The position numbers and the translations under genes are program-made. Of a stretch of 64,000 bases of DNA, positions 12,901 to 25,100 are shown in pieces (the stretch's first letter is position 1; every line of letters starts with the position of its first letter). The notes under the pieces were generated by a model. It did not search any database and was not told the origin of the DNA. It saw nothing but the letters and a program-made list of their open reading frames with translations. The stretch covers positions 14,914,642 through 14,978,641 of the forward strand of contig OZ037770.1 in NCBI GenBank assembly GCA_964035545.1, given 5' to 3'. This DNA is from Bugula neritina. Lineage: Eukaryota > Bryozoa > Gymnolaemata > Cheilostomatida > Bugulidae.

Positions 12901-15900
12901 TACTACTCACTGTACAGTGTCACTCACACTGTACACAGTACTATTACTACTCAGTACTCACCTACTCTACAGTGTCACTCACACTGTACACAGTATTACT
13001 ATTACTCACTGTACAATATCACTCACACTGTACACAGTATTACTATTACTCACTGTACAGTATCACTCAGTCACTGTACACAGTACTACTCACTGGGCAG
13101 CACTACTCACTTTACATAGTATTACTCACTGCACAGTATCACTCACTATGTAGTACTACTCACTATACAACACTACTCAGTACTCACTATATTGTACTAC
13201 TCACTATATAGTACTACACACCGACACACACACCGGTACACACACAGACCGGCACACACAGACCGGCACACACAGACCGGAACACACACCGGCACACAGA
13301 CCGGAACACACACCGGCACAAAGACCGGAACACATACCGGAACACAGACCGGAACACACACCGGCACACAGACCGAAACACACACCGGCACACAGACCGG
13401 AACACACACCGGCACACAGACCGGAACACACCCCGGCACAAAGACCGGAACACACACCGGCACACAGACCGGAACACACACCGGCACACAGACCGAAACA
13501 CACACCGGCACACAGACCGGAACACACACCGGCACACAGACCGGAACACACCCCGGCACAAAGACCGGAACACACACCGGCACACAAACCGACACACACA
13601 CCGGCACAACGACCGGAACACACACTGGCACAAAGACCGGAACACATACCGGAACACAGACCGGCACACAGACCGGAACACACACCGGCACAAAGACCGG
13701 AACACACACCGGCACAAAGACCGGAACACACACCGGCACACAGACCGGAACACACACCGGCACACAGACCGAAACACACACCGGCACACAGACCGGAACA
13801 CACACCGGCACACAGACCGGAACACACCCCGGCACAAAGACCGGAACACACACCGGCACACAAACCGACACACACACCGGAACACAAACCGACACACACA
13901 CCGAAACACAAACTAGCACACGCACCGGAACACACACCGGCGCACACGCCAGAACACACACTGACACGCACACAGAATGGAACACACACCGGAACACAAA
14001 CCGGCATACACACCAAAACACAAACCGGCACACACACCGGCGCACACGCCAGAACACACACTGACACACACACACTGAAACACATACCGGCACACACACC
14101 GGCACACAGACCGGAACACACACCGGCACACAGACCGGAACACACACCGGCACACAGACCGGAACACACACCGGCACAAAGACCGGAACACACACCGGCA
14201 CAAAGACCGGAACACACACCGGCACACAGACCGGAACACACACCGGCACACAGACCGGAACACACACCGGCACAAAGACCGGAACACACACCGGCACAAA
14301 GACCGGAACACACACCGGAACACAAACCGACACACACCTCGAAACACAAACTGGCACACGCACCGGAACACACACCGGCGCACACGCCAGAACACACACT
14401 GACACGCACACACTGAAACACACACACTGAAACACACACCGGCACACGCACCGTAACAGACACCGGCACACAAAACAGCAGAAATGGTACCCAGAATACC
14501 ATGCCACAAGAACCTGCACACAAATGCGGAAATGACGCAATGAACGTCATGCCACAAGGACCCGCACAAAACAACAGAAATGGTACTCAGAATACCATAC
14601 CACAAGAACCTGCACAAACATGCGGAAATGACGCAATGAACGTCATACCACAAGGACCCGCACAAAACAGCAGAAATGGTACTCAGAATACCATGCCACA
14701 AGAACCTGCACAAATATGCGGAAATGACGCAATGACTGTCATGCCACAAAGACCTGCACCAGATCTGGCAAAGGCCACTGATCAATCTGGACCACGTAAA
14801 TCATAACGGAAACGAAAGTGTTCTACCTACCTACAGGACTATGACATAGAAGACACTAACTATGCTTGCTCACTGATGGCAAACATATCACAGTCCACCA
14901 AGAAACTGTAAATTCAAGAGATAGAGAAGCCTAGAAAAGAGCTAAGGACAAGAAAATAAACACCCTACATAATTCAAACAAGGAAAAACCCCTGGTGAAA
15001 AACCACATAAAACTAGATATGTAGCAAAAGGATACTGACAAATACAATGAGTTGACTATGATGAAACGTACAGTCCAACCACCAGATTCACATCGATCAG
15101 ATTGCTGTTACAGAAAGCAGCAAAATAAAAACAAGAAGATACATCAACTAGATGTTAAAGAGGCGTACCTAAACACGCCAATCAATAAGGAAACCTACCT
15201 ACAACAGCCTGAAGAGTACGAAGAAACCAGCAACCAAGGGAAGCTTTCTTGGCGTACCAACAGATCCATATATAGGGCCTCAAACAAAGCAGACGCTATT
15301 GGCACCAAACATTTACCACTTTCCTCAAGGAACAAGGCTTCACACCTGGTGCCGGAGACCCCTGTCTATACTCAAAACAGGACTCTTCAGACCTTGTGCA
15401 AAACATTCAAGATGAAACAGCATAACCCTAACACAGTTTTCACCGACAACCTTGGAGCCATTGCCCTCACTAAGGGACAACCATACTTACATCAGAGGAG
15501 CAAACACATTGACATTAGATTCCACATTGTCAGAGAGCAAACCACCATAGTATACCAACACATTAGAGGAGCAGAGAACCCTGCCGATGTCATGACTAAA
15601 AGCTTGCCTAAAACCAATCACAGAATTGCCCTGAAGCTACTAGCTATCGAATCACATGCTTGAGGGGGCGTGTTGAGAAACAATCATGCGATCCTATCGC
15701 TAATCACATTCATGACAATCACGTGACAATATGCTAACTAATTGCTTTACTAGAATCGCTGTATACTTGTTTACCCCTTCTCTTCCGTTCTGTTATACAA
15801 AAACCATCGTTATGTTTTTGATTCAAATAAATATTTTATTACCAAATAAACAAATCAGTCAGTCAGTTTGCTCGATAAGTTAAATTAGCAATCAATATCG

Positions 15901-18900
15901 TATTTCACAATTAATACTTTACACGATGGCAACACATTCAACAGCTGGCAATGTCTAGGAAGAATGTATTTTGAGTTTCTCCACCCAATTACACATTATT
16001 CTAGCAAACATTAGTAGCATTTGCTTAAATTGGTAAATGTGTATTGTATTCCATAATTTAAATTCTAAACTCACCTATTTGGTTAAAAGTGCCAGAATAG
16101 TAGGCGTTTACAGTGGGAGGGGAGGCACCAAACCTATAAAATTCAAAGTCTAACTTTTTTAGTAGGTGCAATATATTTTGGTTTGCTAAAGAAAAGTGCT
16201 TTTGCGTTAAAGCAAAATGATTAAAAAGAATAATTAAATAAAAAATAGAACTCAAATAACTAAAAAAACAAAGCTGGCATTTTTAGATAAATTATAAAAT
16301 AATTAAATAAAGTTGGTTTCAAATAAAATGCAAAAAGCGCAGGATGCTGGTGGAGCAGCTTGCATGCGCATAGCCTTTGTACCAAGTAACTTTATTTTAT
16401 GTTATTTTTTACTTAAAATAAGTTTTAGGAGCATTAAAAACTAAGATCTGAGAAAAGAAACTGGTTAAAAATGTTGAAAATATGTTATGGTTTGTTGCTT
16501 GGGTGGAAATGTTAACTTACTCTCTCTTAACGGGCACTAGGATTTCCTTCAACTCATCATTGCACAAGTACCTAAGGCTAGCCAGAGTGTTAGCAAAGTA
16601 CTTGTCAGAGGCTATGTTACCCAGCAACTAGAGGAAAACAGTTAGTGTACTATTAGAAGTGTTGTTTAGTACTGGTCTAAGCAAATTATAACTCTATATG
16701 CTACATCACACAAAACATATTGTGTAGTCATGCGGGTAGTAAAGGGTATAAAAGAAAACTAAAAGGGTATAGTTTTACAAACCTTTCTTTGGATTCTTCA
16801 TAATGTATTTGGTTTAAATTATTATTTGCTACCCAAACTAACGAATTGATGTGGTTGTCAAAATATTTATCATTTTCAAGGACCAGCTGCAAACAAAGAG
16901 GTGTACAAAACCTGAATTTTTACACCTAATAATTACAATTATAGCCTACAGTATTCAACCAAGACATAAAAGGTCTAAAAATTAAACTAAATTAACTATT
17001 GAAGTGAAATTTTTACTCTGAAATAAATTATCAATTATTGATACAAAATTATCAATTATCAATTATTATTGATAGTTAATTTTAGTATTATAAAGATCTC
17101 ATAATATTTTCAAGAAAACAGCAGCTTTTGAAATATGACACTAGCAATGAACAACTAAAATAAACCATTTAAAAATAATTCTAGTTTTAGAGGGTTATTG
17201 GAAGCTGTTTCTATTTTTAGCGGCAAAATTCAAATTTACTGATAAGCAACACACGTGAGTAATGAAACTAGAAATACCTGAGCATACACTATTGTTAAAT
17301 AATAAATTCTTTAAAAAGCAAGCTTCTACAAGTTTGAAAGAAAAACCAGTTTTTTTCAAAAGAGCACAATTTGTGAGGAAATAATTCATTTTATTTTTCA
17401 AAATTGTACAGAAAACTTTTAAAATACAAGTACAACAACTAAGTAGTTTTGAATTTTATAGATTTAGGTGTAAATTTTTCAAGTCAATGCTACAAAAAAG
17501 ACTACTTTATGAATTTTTTTATTAGATTTTAAAACCTTTAGTGTTACTTATAACTTCATTTTCTATAAACTTGAGCTGATTAGGAAAGACAAAAATATAT
17601 ACCCACCCCTTTATACTCTTCATTTAGCCTTGTATTATTCATAATCCACTCAGGGTAACCAATCTTTTCTACAATAGCTTCCTCCTACAACAGATATTAC
17701 TAGATAATATTATAATGTGCTTATAAATGATAATATAAATTCAAATTTTTATGATGATTCTTGAATTCACGTGAAAATAAAAAACAAACAAACTTTAAAC
17801 CCCAAAACTTTTAAACAAAGTTGTACATATTTACTTAGCCCAAGCCAATTGCGCTTGCTATATATTATTTCGTGTGTAATTTGTGTGCCCAAGTACCTTT
17901 TCTTTAGCCACTTGTCTCGTCTTGTCATTCAACCAAGGGACAGTGTTGAGAAGCCCAGTGAAAGCTTTCCGTATTCCAGAGATCATGTCCAATGCCTGTC
18001 AAATATACGCAAATTCTTCTAACTCCAGCAGGCATAAGGTAAAACATATGAATTTTATGCTAGAAATGACTGCAAAATAGCAAGCCTGACAATAACAGAT
18101 GCTGTATTAGCAAATAGACAATGTAACACGAGAGTTTAGAAAAGTTACCATAGTTTTAGCTTCTTCAGGAAAGTGTCTGGCCACAAACAGTCTGCCCACC
18201 GCCATTCCCATAAAGCTACTTGTGTAATCAACACATTTCTTCCACCTGGCTGGCTTACTCTGTACGCCATAGACAATCTGCAAGCAGAACAACATTTGTA
18301 AGTGGACACAACCTCTTCAACAGTAAGTAAGTGGAGATAACTCCTTGAACAGGATGGTAGATACAACTCAGTAGACAGAAACCTATTCATAATTACATCT
18401 TACAGAGTAACGCATGAATTTGACCTGGAACATAATTGTATCTAAAGTTAGTATCTTGTATTGCTTAACTGAAACTTTTGTTACATTATTTTGGAGTTGC
18501 CCACTCTCTGGTTATAATTATAATTTATTGCTCCTTTTGTATAAATCAATCTACGCTCTTTATTTCTAGAAATTTTTAAAACAACTCATAAACTTTTTGT
18601 CCTGAAGTAAATTAATAAATTGCAACAAGCTGTGTTTAAGGAGCTTGTACCTTGTCAAATTTAGCCTCAATTTCTTGTATTGATTTTGGTAAGTTGGAGA
18701 CTCTGTTCATGGTAAACCTCCATATAATGTAGTTGGCCAGCACCCTCTTTGGAGTGTTTAAAACTTTCTCAGTCATCTTGATTAAATACTGAGTGGAGTG
18801 CACCACCAACTCCGTGTCGTTAGTGACTGTGTAGTTAACAACTTTAAAGAATCCATTCAGGTATCTTAGCCACTCAAACTACAGTGAAATACAGAATATC

Positions 18901-19775
18901 ATCAGTACTATGCAACACTATCAGTTTATATCCTTCAAATTATAAATTATACTCTCTAAAATCAAATGCATGATGTAAACTCTGCAATACTATGCAATAT
19001 ATTTTGCGTAACCACGGCAACAATCTGTCTACATCAACATCATAATTTAGATTGTTAGTTCTACAAATTTAAAAGAATATATATTTAGAAATATTACAGA
19101 TCAAGAAATGGAAGCCTAGAATTTATAAAATATGGGATTTAATATAAATAAAGTTATTTAGGGTTACATGGTTCAGTGTAGAGATTCAATTCATATAGTA
19201 AAGACAACTCCTATTTTACGCTAGATCTCTTATCATAACGCATTATTTTCAAGTTTGATATATTAGTATAGAGCTCAGCTATGACTCACCTCACTACTGA
19301 TGTTAGTGTAGAGCTCTGAGACTGTATACTTCATATAGTTTGCTTCTGGGTCTCTTGTCTCAGCCTTAGATTGTGACACCTACACGGAAAAAACAGCAAT
19401 TTCACTATACAATTATATAATAGCAATCCGTGCTTTAATAAAGTCTAAACAGGTCATTGTTCAAAATCAACAACAGAATATTAGAAGTCAAAGTTTGTAA
19501 CCAACTGTGCATGTTAGACTTACATTGGCCAAGTAGGTTTCAAATTCAATCAGGTCTTCTGCATCTTGTTTAGCATCAACTTGTGAACTGTTGAAGAAAG
19601 TAGCCACATCTACTATGTACTGTCTGTAGGCATCCAACTCAGCGGTGTATTGCTCATTCAGATAGTATTCCCGGCTAGGCAGTCCAAAATCCTGCTGTCT
19701 AAGCTGCAACCAATAGGAACAAATATCACTGCTCAAAGATTATCAAGTGATTGATTGATTGATTGATTAATTGAG

Positions 19776-19809
<34 letters not shown>

Positions 19810-22044
19810 CCTATCACAGACATGACAACAAGTTGCAAAATTCAGTGTAAATACTAGCTATAATATAAGTAGGCATGAACTAAAATGAAAGAAAAAAAGT
19901 CAAAAGTCAAAAACTCTGTTGGATTATTTATAATAGAAGCTCAAGATGTCGCAAGAAGCTATCTCTGCCCCATGCTCCTTTATATTTGATATCTTCCAGA
20001 GGGGCATTGACTCAGAAAGTTATTGATAAAATAGCTGTCTATTATATCATATTTGTTGGTTATCCTTTAGTGAGTTTCTGAATGGAACATCTTTGGGATA
20101 GCCTGAGCTATTTTTATGTAACAAGGTTTGATATTTAATTTTAGTTTTAGTTATGCAAAGAATATTGGAGCTGCAGACAGGAAAGTAGATTATTTAAAGG
20201 TTACCTGCAAGATGTTTTTAGAGCTGTTCTTGTAATCTGCAGATACATAGCTGTTGATAAGGTGTTTGTTATTGTATAGCCTCAGTGCCACCAATAGATC
20301 GATGGTATCAAATGCCGTCTCGTTCCAGTCAGGATCTATCATAGGAAATCTGCCGAATTTCTCATATGTATCGTGCAGTGGAGTATACCCAATTTTCTCA
20401 ATTTCTTCTACAATCATAGATTTTAATTGCCTAGTAGTTTAGACAGAAAGATAATTAGTCTGATCAATTATGTACAAATCAATCAATCAAATAAAGAGTT
20501 ATCTCTCTGAAAAATTATTATTTCTTTAGAATCAGTGCATATGAAGTTGAACTTATTTTTATTCATGAACTGCAACAACAATACATGATTAATAGCAATG
20601 GAGCTAGCCAGATATATTATCAATGAAGCCTAATGAAATATGTACACAGATATAGGAGCAAAACGTGGCCATCTACAAGTGTTAGTTTAGTGTCAAATTC
20701 CAGTTGCACTAAGTTCATATGCTAATGAGCTGTAAAGTGATTACCACATATGACAAACAATATGCTGGTTAGAATAATGTCATTCTTGTTTTATAGCTTG
20801 TTGCCCTGTAAACAATCAACATTGGCCAGTGTTATTCATATGCTGATAAACCATCTAAAATCTAAATACAGAGTGATCTCATCCAAAATTGTTTATTTTG
20901 TCAAATTGAAAGCAAACCAACTACCAAAGCTGGGGAATTTAAGAGAAGGGATATCAAATAGATATCTTTGCTGTTATAGACTTGAGATAAGCCAATTTTA
21001 AAGTCAATTGTACAGGAATGTTATCTTTCCACTGAGCTGGTAGTGCTGAGCTGGTTATAGTGGGGTAGATGCCCTTAGATAAAGGGAGATAGCAGTACAT
21101 ATAAGCTGGCAGCAACATAGCAGATAATAAATTAGCCTAATCTCGAGTGGTGTGCACTGGAGTTGTGTTTACCCAGCAGATAGAAAGCTTCTACCTGCTG
21201 GTACGGCTATCGGCTATCGCTTCAAGTAGTTATAAGCAGTTTTAATCTCTAAAGCTCTTTCAGCCTAAAAGATGACCCTACAAGGTCACCCCTTGCTATT
21301 TCAAACTGTTATGCAATATTTTACTGGCCCTAGACTATGGTGGAACCAGTGGTCATAGCCCATGATTTGATAAGAGTTTGGGGCTATGGAAGTTGAAACC
21401 CGACTTTCCTAACACTGGTTCATACCCAATGTGTATTAAAACCACTCTTATATGTCTACAGCATTCAGCAGTCAAAAAAATAAAATATAGTAAACATCAT
21501 CAAGGTTTAAAGATTAATGACTAATATATTTTTATTACTAGCTTGAGCTTCTATTGCAGTAATCTTGATTGCTTTTGTAATTCCTTAATAATATAGAAAT
21601 CATCAAACTCAAATGGGTTATTAAGTTTATTGAATTCGACAGACTGCGTTTTGTTGATGTTTATAGAACAGCTTACTTTTAGGACTCTGTGATAACTAAC
21701 AGAAACAGTTGTACTGAAAATCTTGATAGAATCAGTTTACTTACAACCAAGTGATGGATAGAAGTTTTTAAAAATATTTCTAATTGCTTTTAATTGTTGA
21801 GGAATTGCCTAGTTGACTGTGCCCAAAGCTCGAGATTATACCAATTTTTGAACTACAGCCAAGTAAAGCAGGCAGCTTTGAGATTTATGGCAAAAATATT
21901 AGAGCAAAAACGTATTACTAGTATATATGAGGAACTTAAATATTGTAGTATATATTTTAATTAATTAGTGATATCACAATCTGCCAACAGTTTTATTATA
22001 ATGCATAAATAATAATTATTTCTATTGGCAAACTTCTATTAATG

Positions 22045-22112
<68 letters not shown>

Positions 22113-25100
22113 TATATATTACCTTCATCGAAGCACGCCTGATACATTTTCCTACTCTCGGTCACCGCTGTCGGATCACTTACTTTCGTCGGCTCCTCCA
22201 TGAGAGCTGCAAGAAAATCAACAGAATCAACAGAACTAAACACATTAATTATACTTTAGCAGTATACACTATTATCCTGGTAAGATTATATACCTTAATC
22301 TTCCTCATGAAAATTCACTTAGATAATTTATTTAGATTAGACTCAAATATCCATTACCCATTTGAAATCTTGCCTCATTCGGATGGGAATATGTCATTAA
22401 AGTCATTAACAGGCAGAAAAATATGTAGTAATAAGGGATGAAAATAACGGATGTTTGTTTCTAGATACAGGGTCAATGAACTCTGATGCAGATTATACTG
22501 ATAAATAGAAGATTATTAGAAGATGATGTATATATACACATTAAACAGGCAGAAAGTATGAAAACACTTTAATAACACATTCTATTACTGGGAGTTTCAT
22601 ATGAGAAATGATTTGTACAGTTTTAAATAAAAAAACCTGTTCATTACACCCTTACTCTCATGGCAATGACAATGGATAAAAAATTTGCACTGAATTGATT
22701 TTCCTAATCTCTGCATTTTTGCTGTAAATGTTATTGGGCAACTATTCTATGTTGTTTTACATATAATTTTATATTGTATTATAATGCAATAAAAAAGATT
22801 TAAATTATAATTTTGAGCTCAAGTTATAAAACATGCAATCTCCTTCTTGATAAGGTTTCCCAAAGGTTTATTGAACACCTCCTGATCACGCATATATGTT
22901 AATAGTGAGCTGTGGGCAGGTGCTGGGGCGTAACAGTTTTACTGCTACTTGAGCTACTCAAATCTGTTCGAGTATCAGTATAACTCTGATTCATACAGCT
23001 ATTGGTACTCATTTACTGATTGCTAGAGTACCACTTAGAAAACACAAAATGAGACATTTTACTAAAATAGTAAGAGAGAAAGATTTTTAAAAATGAACAT
23101 GAAATGCTGCTGATGACAAAGTTTGGATAGATTGAAAAGTGCAATACCACAAAATAACTGTTGTTCAATTGCAAGAAATCAAAATATCAATTTTTTTCAA
23201 ATTTACCCCAATTACGATTTAGTTCAAACAACTGATGCTGCTCTTACAACCTCACTTTTATAAAAGTATAATGTATAGACTACACCTAAGATCCCTCTTC
23301 ATATAATCAGGAAAGTTGCACATTTTTACTTAACCCTGTGGGCTTATTTCTAAAGTTTTCCATTAACAATTACAATTGTTGTTATTTAAAAACTTAGCCA
23401 CAATTTAATGAGTAACTCCTGATTTTTTACTATAAGGATAAATTTAAAACCGATTTTTAGTTTCCTCAGAATAAATTTACTTATATTATAGTAGCTTAAA
23501 TCGAAGTCAAAATTACCTTTTGAATTAAAAATATTTTGAGTTAATATTGTTTGAAGAGAAAAATTTTGAGCATAAAGTGATGATAGTGTAAACTTTTGCC
23601 CGGAATGAAAAGTAGTACAACAAATATGAAATGCTGTATCTAAATACCATTACCAAACTACCACTTCTATTTATACTTCTATGACTACCACTATGACTGC
23701 TACTTCTATGGCTATATACCACAATCACTGCTACTGCTAATTCCAAAATTAAGCATTATTATTGACAGGAAAACAGCATTGGACACCAAGTTGAAAAAGC
23801 AAACGGCTTTCAGCCCTAATTGATTTTCAGGTATAAAAAATAATTATCTCAAGAAAAACTTGAGAAGGTGAAAGCAAAAGCAGGCTACTTGCTTGAAATA
23901 CTCGCTCTGCATCGACCTATATAGTTTAATTTACACATCGACCTATATAGTTTAATTTACACATCGACCTATATAGTTTAATTTACACATTGACCTATAT
24001 AGTTTAATTTACACATCGACCTATATAGTTTAATTTACACATCGACCTACATAGTTTAATTTACACATTGACCTATATAGTTTAATTTACACAATGACCT
24101 ATATAAGTTAATTTACACAATGACCTACATAGTTTAATTTACACAATGACCTATATAGTTTAATTTACACAATGACCTAAATAGTTTAATTTACACCATG
24201 GTCTATATAGTTTAATTTACATTGACTTATATAAGTTACAGATATTGACTTATATAACCTACTCAGAGACCTATACAACCGGCACTCACTGCCATTGATC
24301 TCTATAAGAACACACCTTTGAGTTGCCCTTTGACCTCTTCAGCGAGTTGAGAGAACCGGGAGTACTGAGATTTGTCTTCGGGAATTATGTTCTTCTTCAA
24401 CCAGTTGCCACAGGAAAACATGTAGAAATCTTCACAAGGGTCAACAGTGTCATCCATGGCTTCCAGGAGATTACCGGCTGAAACCAGGAAACACGTTACT
24501 TGTGAGGAGTTGTGTTTTCAATGTTATTCCAAGAAAGACTTTAGTTACAAAACACAGGAACTGTAGAGCAGCGTTTTGGCACTACTTCAGTTTATTTTAG
24601 AAATTGAGGTTTTCTATAAATTTGAAGCACAATTCTTAGCAACTAAAACAATAAAAATATATTCTAGCGCTAAAGCTAAGCTAGTCTGGCTACAGCAATA
24701 TATGATTGCTATCTAGTAATTAGGCTTTATTATGGGTCGATTGTTTGCTAATAATATTAAACATCTTTACAATATTAGCCTTGAATATTGAACTATACAA
24801 TATTTTAAAACTACTTTAATTGGCTATTGTCTACAAAATTCAATAGCTCATTAAATTTGAAGGAAATGAGATTGTGAATCAAGTCCTGGCTGCTGTGCTA
24901 AAAATATCCCTCCTAAAAAGTAACCAAACAGCATTAGATGTACTCGTAGGAGTTGCATACTCCTGATTTATAAGCTGGGGTGTCTTACCAGCTTTAGCAC
25001 ATCCGGGAGTCGTACACATCTTGAGCTCGTTGCTGATTGGTAAGGGTGAAGGAGTAGTAGATGCTTCTGTAATAATCAGAATTCGATATTATCCCAATGA

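Larger units (their letters stand above)
12508..15943 (+). mobile_element. Ty1/copia-type LTR retrotransposon, internally deleted, in a neprilysin intron
   Basis: Two 273-bp direct LTRs (12508-12780 and 15671-15943) begin TGTTGA and end TCAACA. The element is flanked by a perfect 5-bp target duplication GCTGG (12503-12507 and 15944-15948). By eye the LTRs differ at about three positions, so the insertion is fairly young. A 14-base primer-binding site follows the 5' LTR directly, and a purine-rich tract (GAGGGGG) precedes the 3' LTR. Inside are three tandem arrays, then broken remnants of reverse transcriptase and RNase H. Gag, protease and integrase were not found. It sits between neprilysin exons 13 and 14, in the opposite orientation to that gene. 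Confidence 0.95.

Noticed and set aside
13192-14785. Long open frames on both strands (up to 456 codons, Val/Cys- or His/Thr/Gly-rich)
   Set aside because: They arise from a stop-free CACACCGG repeat inside the LTR element and are open in several frames at once, so they are not genes.
15052-15663. A functional 203-codon pol gene
   Set aside because: It fuses fragments of reverse transcriptase and RNase H across frame changes and lacks the catalytic palm region; treated as a pseudogene.
23909-24240. Possible CRISPR-like array of regular repeats
   Set aside because: The 26-bp units are directly adjacent with no unique spacers; this is a minisatellite in an animal intron. The same applies to 3250-3740 and 52070-52382.
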